Assembly (NCBI GenBank): GCA_018716015.1
Contig: DVKM01000104.1
Location: 1-35,575, forward strand
DNA from: Candidatus Enterenecus stercoripullorum
GTDB lineage: Bacteria > Bacillota > Clostridia > Oscillospirales > Oscillospiraceae
Direction: 5' to 3'
DNA length: 35,575 nt
Shown: piece after piece, positions 22,786-30,456 of the stretch
Numbering within the stretch: position 1 is the first letter of the stretch
Layout: each line of letters begins with the position of its first letter
Program-made: the position numbers and the translations under genes
Notes under the pieces: model-generated
Told to the model about the DNA's origin: nothing
The model's database searches: none
Seen by the model: the letters and a program-made list of their open reading frames with translations, nothing else

Positions 22786-23793
22786 ATGGAAGAACAAGCA
22801 AAAAAGAAAGTGATGCTCTCCGGCATCCAGCCCAGCGGGGATCTCCATCTGGGCAACTACCTGGGCGCTATCAAAAACTGGAGCGCTCGTGCCCAGGAGT
22901 TTGACTGCTACTATTTTATGGCGGACCTACACACCATCACCGTGCGGCAGAACCCTGCTGATCTGCGCCGGCGCACGTTGGAGCAGCTGGCCCAGTATAT
23001 TGCCTGCGGCTTGGATCCGGAGGAAAATACCCTGTTTATCCAGTCCCATGTGCCTGAGCATACCCAGCTTGGCTGGGTGCTCAACTGCTACACCATGTTT
23101 GGCGAGTTGTCCCGTATGACCCAGTTTAAGGACAAATCCGCCAAGCACAAGGACAACATCAACGGTGGGCTGTTTACCTATCCCGCATTGATGGCCGCGG
23201 ACATCCTGCTGTATCAGCCCGACTACGTCCCGGTGGGGGAGGACCAGAAGCAGCATGTGGAGCTGACCCGGAATATTGTCCAGCGGTTTAACGGCGTCTA
23301 TGGGGACGTGTTCAAGATGCCGGAGCCATACATCCCCAAGGCTGGGGCCCGGGTGATGGGCCTGACTGCGCCGGACAGCAAGATGAGCAAGTCCATTCCG
23401 GAAGGGTGCGTGTTCCTCCTGGAGAAGCCGGAGGACATCCGGCGAAAGTTCAAGCGGGCGGTGACCGACAGCGACACGGAACACTGCGTGCGCTATGACC
23501 CGGAGAGCAAGCCGGGGGTTGCCAACCTGATGAGCATCTACTCCGCCGTCACCGGTAGAAGCTATGAGGAGATTGAGCGGGAGTTTGACGGCCAGGGCTA
23601 CGGTGCGTTCAAGCCGGCGGTGGGCGACGCGGTGATTGAGACCCTCCGTCCCATCCGGGAGGAGGCCGAACGGATTCTCAAGGATAAGGCCTACCTGGAG
23701 CAGGTATACCGGGCCGGGGCGGAGAAGGCCTCCTATGTGGCTGGGAAAACCCTGCGCAAGGTCTATAAAAAAGTGGGGTTTGTGGCCCTGTAA
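22786..23793 (+). CDS. trpS: Tryptophan--tRNA ligase
   Basis: Class I aminoacyl-tRNA synthetase charging tRNA-Trp in the cytosol; 335 aa, normal length. It has MLSGIQPSGDLHLGNYLG (HIGH-like HLGN), YYFMADLHTIT, GWVLNCYTMFGELSRMTQFK, DILLYQPDYVPVGEDQKQH and the ATP-binding DSKMSKSIPEG (KMSKS). Start choice is uncertain: ATG at 22786 gives the usual N-terminus, but in-frame GTGs at 22777 and 22750 are possible. A GGAGGA lies just before the 22750 GTG, too close for good spacing. The upstream gap is only about 60 bp, too short for the T-box leader that often controls trpS. Confidence 0.96.
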   Translation: MEEQAKKKVMLSGIQPSGDLHLGNYLGAIKNWSARAQEFDCYYFMADLHTITVRQNPADLRRRTLEQLAQYIACGLDPEENTLFIQSHVPEHTQLGWVLNCYTMFGELSRMTQFKDKSAKHKDNINGGLFTYPALMAADILLYQPDYVPVGEDQKQHVELTRNIVQRFNGVYGDVFKMPEPYIPKAGARVMGLTAPDSKMSKSIPEGCVFLLEKPEDIRRKFKRAVTDSDTEHCVRYDPESKPGVANLMSIYSAVTGRSYEEIEREFDGQGYGAFKPAVGDAVIETLRPIREEAERILKDKAYLEQVYRAGAEKASYVAGKTLRKVYKKVGFVAL

Positions 23794-23816
23794 GCCGATA
23801 AAGGAGCTGTGTTCGC

Positions 23817-24959
23817 GTGCTGACCATACAGATCGTACAGAAAGGGCAGGGCCTGGATATGAGCATCGTGGGCTTTGTCCTGCTCACGATGTTGCTGGCG
23901 GCGGTGGTGTCCTTCGCCATTACGCCGCTGGTCAAAGCCTTTTCCGTCAAGGTGGGCGCCATCGACGTGCCCAAGGACAATCGCAGAATGCACGACCACC
24001 CCATCCCCCGGTTGGGCGGATTGGCAATTTTTTTAGGATTCATGTTCGCGGTGGTGCTCATGGTTCCGCTGAACGGTTCGGAGCGCGGCATGCTGCTGGG
24101 GGCTGTCATCATTGTGGTGCTGGGCATTTTTGATGACATCTATGCCCTGCCGGCCAAGCTGAAATTTGTGGTCCAGATCGTGGCGGCGCTAATTTCGGTG
24201 CTGGCCGGCAACCAGATCAGCATTCTGTCAAACCCCAACATCTTCAGCGAAAATCCCATCTGGGTGTTGGATGACTGGCTGTCCATCGCCCTTTCGGTGA
24301 TCTGGGTAGTGGCTATCACCAACGCGGTGAATCTGATCGACGGGCTGGACGGGCTGGCCTGCGGAGTGTCCACCATCAGCTCGGCCGCCATGCTGATTAT
24401 CGCGCTGTTAGTCAAACTGGACGTGGCCATGATCATGGGCGCCCTGGTGGGGGCATGCATCGGATTTCTGCCCTATAATTTCAATCCCGCCAAGATCTTT
24501 ATGGGGGATACAGGGGCCACCTTCCTGGGATTTATCATGGCCAACATGTCCATCCAGGGCATGTTTAAGATGTACACCATCATCTCCTTTGTAGCCCCCT
24601 TCCTGATTCTGGGTCTGCCGATTTTTGACGTCTGCTTTGCGGTGGTGCGCCGTCTATCCAAGGGGCAAAGCCCCATGCGCCCCGACCGCAGCCATATCCA
24701 TCACCGCCTCATTGACATGGGCCTGTCCCAAAAGCAGGCAGTGGGCATGCTCTACGTCATCTCCGCCATCCTGGGGTTGTCCGCCGTGGTGCTCACCACC
24801 AGTGGGGCGTTGCGGGCGCTGATCTTCCTAGCGGCGGCGGGCCTTGCCGCGCTGCTGGCCTGGAGGGTGCTGATCGTGGGCCACACCGGAAGTTACGCCC
24901 AGCACCGGAAACCAATGGAGGATGAGGAGGAGGAACAGCATGGACCGTCTGAGCGCTGA
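23817..24959 (+). CDS. tagO: Undecaprenyl-phosphate GlcNAc-1-phosphate transferase (TagO/WecA family)
   Basis: 380-aa polytopic membrane enzyme (about ten helices) transferring GlcNAc-1-P from UDP-GlcNAc to undecaprenyl phosphate, the first lipid step of teichoic acid and related polymers. Family motifs are seen: DNRRMHDHPIPRLGG (~63), GIFDDIYALPAKLK (Asp-rich), NAVNLIDGLDGLACG, FNPAKIFMGDTGATFLGF and RPDRSHIHHRL. The cytosolic HIHH distinguishes WecA/TagO enzymes from MraY. The start is GTG 23817, ten bases after AAGGAG; ATG at 23859 (MSIVGF) is an alternative that trims a non-hydrophobic stub. It overlaps the epimerase gene by 20 bp, supporting a joint pathway. The symbol is by family; polymer identity is unknown. 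Confidence 0.9.
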   Translation: MLTIQIVQKGQGLDMSIVGFVLLTMLLAAVVSFAITPLVKAFSVKVGAIDVPKDNRRMHDHPIPRLGGLAIFLGFMFAVVLMVPLNGSERGMLLGAVIIVVLGIFDDIYALPAKLKFVVQIVAALISVLAGNQISILSNPNIFSENPIWVLDDWLSIALSVIWVVAITNAVNLIDGLDGLACGVSTISSAAMLIIALLVKLDVAMIMGALVGACIGFLPYNFNPAKIFMGDTGATFLGFIMANMSIQGMFKMYTIISFVAPFLILGLPIFDVCFAVVRRLSKGQSPMRPDRSHIHHRLIDMGLSQKQAVGMLYVISAILGLSAVVLTTSGALRALIFLAAAGLAALLAWRVLIVGHTGSYAQHRKPMEDEEEEQHGPSER

Positions 24960-26127
24960 CCTGATGAGAAAGCGCCCTGTGAAGGTGATGTCTATCTTCG
25001 GGACCCGGCCGGAGGCCATCAAAATGGCGCCCCTGGTCAAGGAGCTGGAGGGGCGGGAGGAGTTTGAAAGCTATTGCTGTGTCACCGCCCAGCACCGGCA
25101 GATGCTGGACGGCGTGCTGGAGATTTTTCAACTGAAGCCCCAGTTCGACTTGGACATTATGGAGCAGCGGCAGACCCTGTCCACCATCACTACCAAGTGC
25201 CTGCTGGGCCTGGAAAAGGTGTTTGAGCAGCTGCGTCCCGATCTGGTGCTGGTGCATGGGGATACCTCCACCACCTTTGCCGGGGCTCTGGCCGCCTTCT
25301 ATCAGAAAATTTATATTGGCCATGTGGAGGCCGGCCTGCGCACCGGCGATAAGTACTCCCCGTTCCCGGAGGAGATGAACCGTTCCCTGGTGGGACGCCT
25401 GGCCGACCTGCACTTCTGCCCTACCCCGGCCAACCGGGAGAACCTGGAGCGGGAGGGGATCTCCAAGGGGCTCTATGTCACCGGCAATACGGTGATTGAC
25501 GCTTTGCAGACAACAGTTAAAAAGGGATATCACTTTACGACGGAAGTCCTAAACCGGATCGACTATGAAAAGAAGAAAGTGGTTCTGGTTACTTGCCACC
25601 GCCGGGAAAACTACGGGCAGCCCATGGAGCAGATCATGTCGGCGCTGGGCCAGCTGGCCCGGCGCTATCCCCAGGAGTTGGAGCTGATCTATCCGGTGCA
25701 TCTGTCCCCCGTGGTGCAGGAGGTGGCCCACCGGCATCTGGATGGGCTGGCCAATGCCCACCTGATCGGGCCGCTGGCAGCCGATGAGATGCACAATCTG
25801 ATGGCCCGCAGCTACCTGGTGATGACCGACTCGGGAGGGCTGCAAGAGGAGGCGCCCGCGCTGGGAAAGCCGGTGCTTGTCCTACGCCAGGAGACGGAGC
25901 GGCCGGAGGCGGTGCAGGCCGGTACAGTGAAGATCGCGGGGGTGGATGCCCGGCATATTCTGGACCTGGCGGTGGAGCTGATGGAATCCCCCAAGGCATA
26001 CCGGCAGATGGCCCACGCGGTCAACCCCTATGGGGATGGGCAGGCCTGCCGCCGGATCGCGGACGCCATCGCTTATGAGTTTGGTCTTTCAGACAGGGCG
26101 CCGGAGGAGTTTCAGGCGAAGAACTGA
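24940..26127 (+). CDS. wecB: UDP-N-acetylglucosamine 2-epimerase (non-hydrolysing)
   Basis: Interconverts UDP-GlcNAc and UDP-ManNAc in the cytosol, supplying ManNAc for linkage units of wall polymers (MnaA in Bacillus). The 395-aa GT-B-fold enzyme has MSIFGTRPEAIKMAPLVKEL, VTAQHRQMLDGVL, VHGDTSTTFAGALAAFY, HVEAGLRTGDKYSPFPEE, CHRRENYG and TDSGGLQEEAPALGKPVLVLR, all conserved. ATG 24940 follows GGAGGAGGA inside the end of tagO; the frame extends six codons further without need. Together with tagO it makes the GlcNAc- and ManNAc-bearing precursors that the upstream LCP protein could attach. Confidence 0.96.
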   Translation: MDRLSADLMRKRPVKVMSIFGTRPEAIKMAPLVKELEGREEFESYCCVTAQHRQMLDGVLEIFQLKPQFDLDIMEQRQTLSTITTKCLLGLEKVFEQLRPDLVLVHGDTSTTFAGALAAFYQKIYIGHVEAGLRTGDKYSPFPEEMNRSLVGRLADLHFCPTPANRENLEREGISKGLYVTGNTVIDALQTTVKKGYHFTTEVLNRIDYEKKKVVLVTCHRRENYGQPMEQIMSALGQLARRYPQELELIYPVHLSPVVQEVAHRHLDGLANAHLIGPLAADEMHNLMARSYLVMTDSGGLQEEAPALGKPVLVLRQETERPEAVQAGTVKIAGVDARHILDLAVELMESPKAYRQMAHAVNPYGDGQACRRIADAIAYEFGLSDRAPEEFQAKN

Positions 26128-26162
26128 CGGGACTTCCCGGCAAAAAGAGAGGAGGGGAGCGA

Positions 26163-26915
26163 TTGGAAGATAGGAAAAGGACGATTTTGGCGGTGATCAT
26201 CGCCTGCGTGGTCCTGCTTGCGGTGCTGTACAGCTTCGGCTTGAACCTGTTTATCCAGACCCCCGAGCTGGATCCGCCGGGCCTGAACGCCTCCTCTGGC
26301 CCGGAACAGGTAAGCGCGGATCCCGAGGCAGGGGGAGTTCCGGTGGAGGTGACCCCCCAGACCGTCCAGCTGGCCATCGCGTCTCTGAGCCGGTATGAGA
26401 GTTACAGCCGAAGCGTTTCTGTGTCCTACCTGCAGGACGCAACGGCGATTGGCAATATCACTGCCCAGGTCTGGGCGGACGGCGGCTGGGTGCGGACGGA
26501 CACCACCCTAGCTTCCGGGGTGGTGGAATGCTCCATCGTGGGAGACGGGCAGATCTGGCTGTGGTATGACGGGGAGGACGAGGTATATCAGGCCCCGTCC
26601 ACCGGGCACAGCGCCGACCTTGCCCAGCGACTGCCCACCTATGAGGATGTTTTGGAGCTGGACCCCACCGGGATTACGGAGGCAGACTATGTGGAGTGGG
26701 ATGGTCAAAACTGCATCTACGTGGAGTTTCAGCAGCCGGAGTTGGGATACCTGTACCGGTACTGGATCTCGGTGAACAGCGGACTGCTGATCGCCGCGGA
26801 GACGGAGTCGGGCGGGGAAATGGTGTATTCCATGTTCTCCTATGAGGTGACCAGCCCGCTGTCTGAGAACCGGGAGCTGTTTGTCCTGCCGGACGGAACG
26901 ATGGTGCGGGAGTGA
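26163..26915 (+). CDS. Membrane-anchored extracytoplasmic protein of unknown function
   Basis: 250 aa. A short cytoplasmic stub (MEDRKR) is followed by one hydrophobic helix (ILAVIIACVVLLAVLYSFG, ~8-26). A ~210-residue extracellular domain with alternating beta-like segments follows (ITAQVWADGGWVRTDTT, IVGDGQIWLWYDGEDEVY, YRYWISVNSGLLIAAET). The strand pattern recalls LolA/MucB-type half-barrel domains, but I cannot assign a family. The start TTG at 26163 follows GAGAGGAGGGG. It is the last gene of the smc-to-wecB run. Its TGA abuts directly on the stop codon of the convergent gene at 26916. Confidence 0.75.
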   Translation: MEDRKRTILAVIIACVVLLAVLYSFGLNLFIQTPELDPPGLNASSGPEQVSADPEAGGVPVEVTPQTVQLAIASLSRYESYSRSVSVSYLQDATAIGNITAQVWADGGWVRTDTTLASGVVECSIVGDGQIWLWYDGEDEVYQAPSTGHSADLAQRLPTYEDVLELDPTGITEADYVEWDGQNCIYVEFQQPELGYLYRYWISVNSGLLIAAETESGGEMVYSMFSYEVTSPLSENRELFVLPDGTMVRE

Positions 26916-27236
26916 TCAGTCGTCCCCTAACCCCAGCAGGAGCATGAGCCCCAGAGTGATGACCAGCTCCAAATTATCCCCGTCTAGATAGAGTAAGAGG
27001 ATGATCAGCACCAGCAGGATATCTCCGGTGTCCAGGCTCTCCAGGGAAAAGTGCTTTCGCAGCCCTCCCAGCAGCTGAGAGAGCCCGCCGGTCAGCTCTC
27101 CCAACAGGGGAGAATGGGCCCCAGCGTCTTCCCGGGAGGGGTTCTGGCGGGGAGGCGGATCCGCCTGGCTCTGCCGGGACTCCTGCTCAGAGTCGATGAC
27201 AATGAAATCTCGGTTTCCCTGATATCGGTTATACAT
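26916..27236 (-). CDS. Hypothetical protein with hydrophobic C-terminus (106 aa)
   Basis: Not recognised. The N-terminal ~45 residues (MYNRYQGNRDFIVIDSEQES...) are polar, with a proline-rich patch. Residues ~48-65 are Gly/Leu-rich (LTGGLSQLLGGLRKHF). The C-terminal ~35 residues are strongly hydrophobic (DILLVLIILLLYLDGDNLELV then ITLGLMLLLGLG in separate segments), likely one or two membrane helices. It is the third gene of a minus-strand trio and overlaps the second by 8 bp, consistent with coupling. Confidence 0.7.
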   Translation of the reverse strand: MYNRYQGNRDFIVIDSEQESRQSQADPPPRQNPSREDAGAHSPLLGELTGGLSQLLGGLRKHFSLESLDTGDILLVLIILLLYLDGDNLELVITLGLMLLLGLGDD

Positions 27237-27642
27237 GGGGATCCTCCCTCGGGCGAAGCAGCTCCAGCCCCATGCGGATCAGCCGGGAGAGCTTGGCAAT
27301 CTGAATGGCTTTGTCCAGTTTTGCGTAGCGTTTCTCCTTGACAAAGGGGCGCAGGGCATTGAGCAGGGCAACCCGCCCGTCGTCATTGCTTTGATACTGG
27401 CTCATCAGCTGGACCGCCCCTGAAATCAGACGGGGATCGATCTGGCTTAGTGTGCCCAGCAGGCCGCTGTCGGAAGGCTCCGAAGCCGGGGCGGTTTCCG
27501 GTTCTGGCTGGGGCTGGGTGTCCGAAGCGGGGGATTGGGACTGCGCGGAGCTTTTTCCCAGAGATTGCGCCAGGGACATGATCTGTTCCATGGCCTTTGG
27601 ATTGCTCAGGATCCCTTCCAGTTTTTCCTCCAGGTCGCTCAC
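27229..27642 (-). CDS. Hypothetical helical protein (137 aa)
   Basis: Not recognised. The N-terminal helix (EKLEGILSNPKAMEQIMSL) is followed by a Ser/Gln/Pro/Glu linker at ~30-60. A helical C-terminal domain follows (LISGAVQLMSQY, VALLNALRPFVKEKRYAKLD, AIQIAKLSRLIRMGLELL). No signal peptide or membrane segment is evident. It has the same short-helix style (GILSNPKAMEQI) as the first gene of the trio (FLKDPQAAKLMG), hinting at related N-terminal modules. Start ATG 27642, with a purine-rich GGGGAGGGG upstream. Confidence 0.72.
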   Translation of the reverse strand: MSDLEEKLEGILSNPKAMEQIMSLAQSLGKSSAQSQSPASDTQPQPEPETAPASEPSDSGLLGTLSQIDPRLISGAVQLMSQYQSNDDGRVALLNALRPFVKEKRYAKLDKAIQIAKLSRLIRMGLELLRPREDPHV

Positions 27643-27666
27643 GCACGCCCCTCCCCTCGATGGTTG

Positions 27667-27930
27667 CTATTTCAGTCTGTCTTTCACTTTCTGTATGAGC
27701 TGGGCCCCTTCCGGGTCGGCCAGGAGTTGCCGGATGGCCCCGACCAGTTGACCGGTGTCCCCCTTGGCGGCCTTTCCGGCGGCCTGCTCCAGGTCGCCCC
27801 CGGTGCTGCGGCTAAGCATGGAGAAGAGCTTCTGGGTCTCCGGGGCGTTCTTCAGCTGTTCCAGCTTGGAGGAATCGCCCATGAGTTTTGCCGCCTGGGG
27901 GTCTTTGAGAAATGAGTTGAAGCCTGACAT
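27667..27930 (-). CDS. Hypothetical small helical protein (87 aa)
   Basis: Not recognised. The whole sequence is predicted helical: FNSFLKDPQAAKLMGDSSKL, LKNAPETQKLFSML, AKGDTGQLVGAIRQLLADPE and GAQLIQKVKDRLK. The repeated style 'short helix, DP/NP, helix' appears at both ends (LKDPQAAKL and LADPEGAQLI), suggesting an internal duplication. It is first in a three-gene operon with its own promoter at 27980-28008. ATG 27930 follows CGGAGGGA. No membrane segment or cysteine is present. Confidence 0.74.
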   Translation of the reverse strand: MSGFNSFLKDPQAAKLMGDSSKLEQLKNAPETQKLFSMLSRSTGGDLEQAAGKAAKGDTGQLVGAIRQLLADPEGAQLIQKVKDRLK

Positions 27931-27979
27931 AGGAATTCCCTCCGTTTCAGATGAAACCCCGAATGGAGCTTCCTATCTC

Positions 27980-28008
27980 AGTATATGTAGGGAACAGGAA
28001 AGGGTGAA
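27980..28008 (-). promoter_or_regulatory. Promoter of the three-gene hypothetical operon
   Basis: On the minus strand TTCACC (28008-28003) and TATACT (27985-27980) with a 17-bp spacer, about 50 bp before the first ATG. The divergent phosphodiesterase gene begins within 5 bp of this promoter's -35. Confidence 0.65.
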
Positions 28009-28012
28009 CCCT

Positions 28013-28474
28013 GTGAAAATTGCAATTTTTTCAGATTCCCATGGACGCATGGAGCATATGGTCGCGGCGGTGGAGGAGGAACAGCCCGACCATGTTTTCT
28101 TTTTGGGGGACAACCTACGGGACGGCAAAGCTCTGGCCAAGCTGTACCCGGGCATCCCTATGGAGCTTCTGCGGGGCAACTGTGATTTTGGGCCGGGAGC
28201 GGACGAACTGGTGGTGGAGCTGGAGGGAGTCCGGTTCCTCCTGGTACACGGGCACCTGCAAGGGGCCAAGTCAGGCCCGTCCGGCCTGCTGTCAGCCGGC
28301 GGGCAAGCTGGGGCGGACATGGTTTGCTTTGGGCACACCCATCATGGGACAAACCTGTGGAACGGGACAAAGCCCTGGCTGTTCAATCCGGGAACAGCGG
28401 GAGGCGTGCGGGAGCGCCCTGGATATGGGATTGTGGAGGTCCGGCAGGGGAAGCTGGACGCCTGGCTGAAATGA
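28013..28474 (+). CDS. YfcE/MJ0936-type metallophosphoesterase
   Basis: 153-aa cytosolic calcineurin-like phosphodiesterase. The metal-ligand motifs are complete and in order: FSDSHG (~6-11), FLGDN (~34), LRGNCD (~57), LVHGH (~80) and GHTHHG (~109), with NPGT following. This family cleaves phosphodiesters such as bis-pNPP in vitro; physiological substrates are generally unknown. The start is the GTG at 28013, six bases after AAAGGGTGA, giving MKIAIFSDSHG, the usual N-terminus. The much longer open frame upstream lacks signals. It is divergent from the hypothetical trio and ends before a shared terminator hairpin. Confidence 0.9.
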   Translation: MKIAIFSDSHGRMEHMVAAVEEEQPDHVFFLGDNLRDGKALAKLYPGIPMELLRGNCDFGPGADELVVELEGVRFLLVHGHLQGAKSGPSGLLSAGGQAGADMVCFGHTHHGTNLWNGTKPWLFNPGTAGGVRERPGYGIVEVRQGKLDAWLK

Positions 28475-28483
28475 AGTTGGCAA

Positions 28484-28519
28484 AAGAATACCGGCGCAAG
28501 GGGGTTCCCTTGCGCCGGT
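28484..28519 (-). terminator. Terminator between convergent phosphodiesterase and DUF378 genes
   Basis: Perfect 12-bp palindromic stem CCGGCGCAAGGG / CCCTTGCGCCGG. On the minus strand it is followed by TATTCTTTT, so it serves the DUF378 gene; it may also act weakly on the plus strand. Confidence 0.85.
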
Positions 28520-28526
28520 GTGGAGC

Positions 28527-28742
28527 TTATGCGTGGCTGCTGCGGGTGGTGCGCTCATCCCGGAACAGAAGGGTGATACACCACAGGGCCGCGATACCCA
28601 CCACCGCGTAGATGACGCGGGCCAGCCAGGTTCCGGATCCCCCGCAGATGAAGGCCACCAGGTCAAAGTTGAACAGACCGATGGCGCCCCAGTTCAGCCC
28701 GCCGATCACAGCCAATGTCAGGGCTAACTTATCCAAAAACAT
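28527..28742 (-). CDS. DUF378 family small membrane protein
   Basis: 71 aa with two transmembrane helices: FLDKLALTLAVIGGLNWGAI and ARVIYAVVGIAALWCITLLF. GGLNWGAIGLFNFDLVAFI is the diagnostic DUF378 (YuzA-like) sequence. Function is unknown; the family is widespread in Firmicutes. I start at ATG 28742, directly after AAGGAGGT, and not at the longer open frame. A terminator follows the stop. Confidence 0.93.
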   Translation of the reverse strand: MFLDKLALTLAVIGGLNWGAIGLFNFDLVAFICGGSGTWLARVIYAVVGIAALWCITLLFRDERTTRSSHA

Positions 28743-28881
28743 GGTACAAAACCTCCTTGCCTCCACGGGGATAGTTTGTGCGGAAGCGGGGAAGAAATGC
28801 TGGAAAATTTTTCGACGGAGAGACCAGGAAGAGCTGAGGCTGCTCAGGCTCCCATTCAAAAAAGGAATATCCCTGCCAGGG

Positions 28882-29289
28882 CTACTGAGCCTGGGTCAGA
28901 TCCTTAGGGCCAAATCCGTGGGGGAGTAGCTCGTGGAGGGGGAAGGAGACAAACTGCCGGTCGGAGCGGGCCACAAGCACCGTGAGGTTGGGGTTGAACT
29001 CATAGAGCATCTGCCGGCAGGAGCCGCAGGGCCAGCAGTAGTCTACGCTGTTGCCCACGATGGCGATGCGCTCCAGGCCGTCCCGATGGCCCTCGCTCAC
29101 TGCCTTGACCAGGGCGGTTCGCTCGGCGCAGATGGTGGAGCCGTAGGCGGCGTTTTCCACGTTGCAGCCAGTGAACACAGTGCCGTCGCTACAGGCAATG
29201 GCGGCGCCAACTGGAAATTTAGAGTAAGGGACATAGGACCGTTTCAGCATTTCAAAGGCGAGATCCACAAGCTCTTGATCAGATATCAT
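28882..29289 (-). CDS. cdd: Cytidine deaminase
   Basis: 135-aa homotetrameric-type enzyme of pyrimidine salvage, deaminating cytidine and deoxycytidine. It has YVPYSKFPVGAAI, GCNVENAAYGSTICAERTA (zinc-ligand Cys and catalytic Glu of CAE) and WPCGSCRQMLYEF (PCxxC), so all three zinc ligands are Cys as in Bacillus Cdd. ATG 29289 follows AAGGAG. A good promoter is 33 bp upstream. The 139-bp gap to the DUF378 gene holds no clear signal beyond that gene's ribosome site. Confidence 0.97.
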   Translation of the reverse strand: MISDQELVDLAFEMLKRSYVPYSKFPVGAAIACSDGTVFTGCNVENAAYGSTICAERTALVKAVSEGHRDGLERIAIVGNSVDYCWPCGSCRQMLYEFNPNLTVLVARSDRQFVSFPLHELLPHGFGPKDLTQAQ

Positions 29290-29321
29290 TGCGCTCAGCT
29301 CCTTTTTTATTCCTGTTTCTT

Positions 29322-29350
29322 ATTATATGGTGTAAATGGGGAAGCTGCAA
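29322..29350 (-). promoter_or_regulatory. Promoter of cdd
   Basis: On the minus strand TTGCAG (29350-29345) and a perfect TATAAT (29327-29322) with a 17-bp spacer. Confidence 0.82.
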
Positions 29351-29469
29351 GCCCCAAAAATCTGAACTGGATTTTCCCAGGCCTCCTGCGGCTGCCACCC
29401 GGAGATGGGCAGGAATTTCACCCTGCCGCGGGGGAGCGGAGGAAATGCCCGGAGTTTTGAGAGTTTTGG

Positions 29470-29498
29470 TTGCAAAGCAGCCCATTTTCTGCTATACT
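29470..29498 (+). promoter_or_regulatory. Promoter of the polytopic membrane protein gene
   Basis: TTGCAA (29470-29475) and TATACT (29493-29498), spaced 17 bp. It gives a leader of about 115 nt (29505-29622) that contains a possible 13-codon frame, GTG 29543 to TGA, which I do not rate as a gene. Together with the cdd promoter it accounts for the 333-bp intergenic gap; 29351-29465 shows nothing further. Confidence 0.78.
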
Positions 29499-29622
29499 AT
29501 ATCATGCTTTTCCCGTGGGAGGTATTTCACAGGTGAGAAAGCGGTGAAAACAGATTTGGCAGCGGAATTTGCCGTAGAAATCTGATTTTCCGGTTTTATG
29601 ATTAAAAAAAGGAATGATGAGA

Positions 29623-30399
29623 ATGACCGATAAGGAAAGGCAAAGCCGGCGCCGCCAGGCAGAGGACGCCGCATTCAACCGAATGCTGCTTTGGCTGCTG
29701 GGCGCGGTGGTGGCGGAGCTGGTCATCCTGCTTGTCAAGCATTTCTATGTGGACATCACCGGCGCGAGCCTGAGCATTTCGATTGCCCAGGCGCTGCTTG
29801 CGGTTTTCCAGGTGTACCGTTTTCTGGGGATCGCCTTGACGGTAGCCGGCGTGATCTGGATGGTGGCCGCGGGCAAAAAAGGGAAGAGAATCCTCCTGCC
29901 GACGATCTTGACAGGTGTGGTGTTTTTTCTGTGGGTGGTCACCGCAGTAGCCTACTACTTTTTCGATGAAGGAGTGCGTCTTCTGATGGTGCTGCCCGCC
30001 ATCGCGGCAGTCCTCATCCTGGTCTATTTCCTGTACCAGCGCTCCTTCTTCGTCAATGCCGCGCTCACCGGCGGTGGGATCGCCGCTTTGTGGCTCTACC
30101 GGGAGTATTACATAAACCATCCCAGGGCAGTGATTGCGTGCTTCATTGCCGGTTGGATCGTGCTGGCCGCGGCTGCCGTGCTGTGTTGGAAGCTGTGGCA
30201 GTCCGGGGGGGAGCTGGGCGGCGTGCGGTTGATGCCGGTCAGATCCCATTATGTGACCACCTGGATCACCTGTGTGATCGTTGCCTTGGTGATGGCGCTT
30301 GGGCTGTTCCTGGGCGCCGCCGGGGCCTTGTATCTGATCTTTGGACTGGTCGGCTGGCTGTTCTGCCAGGCTGTCTACTTCACCGTAAAACTGATGTGA
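29623..30399 (+). CDS. Polytopic membrane protein of unknown function
   Basis: About 258 aa with seven or so predicted transmembrane helices after a basic N-terminus (TDKERQSRRRQAEDAAFNR). Helices include MLLWLLGAVVAELVILLVKH, YRFLGIALTVAGVIWMVAAG, ILTGVVFFLWVVTAVAYYFF and ACFIAGWIVLAAAAVLCWKL. No transporter or enzyme motif is visible. I choose ATG 29623, nine bases after AGGA; ATGs at 29614 and 29617 overlap the ribosome site. It is monocistronic between a promoter and a hairpin terminator. Similar proteins are usually annotated only as hypothetical in Oscillospiraceae, as far as I can recall. Confidence 0.8.
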   Translation: MTDKERQSRRRQAEDAAFNRMLLWLLGAVVAELVILLVKHFYVDITGASLSISIAQALLAVFQVYRFLGIALTVAGVIWMVAAGKKGKRILLPTILTGVVFFLWVVTAVAYYFFDEGVRLLMVLPAIAAVLILVYFLYQRSFFVNAALTGGGIAALWLYREYYINHPRAVIACFIAGWIVLAAAAVLCWKLWQSGGELGGVRLMPVRSHYVTTWITCVIVALVMALGLFLGAAGALYLIFGLVGWLFCQAVYFTVKLM

Positions 30400-30401
30400 T
30401 G

Positions 30402-30432
30402 GGAAACGCCCGCCTGAAAGGCGGGCGTTTCC
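30402..30432. terminator. Bidirectional hairpin between convergent genes
   Basis: Perfect 13-bp stem GGAAACGCCCGCC / GGCGGGCGTTTCC around TGAAA. The T run falls inside the stem, so termination strength is uncertain, but its place between two converging stop codons fits a shared terminator. Confidence 0.72.
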
Positions 30433-30456
30433 CCGTTCCAAAAAAGGAGCGCCAGG

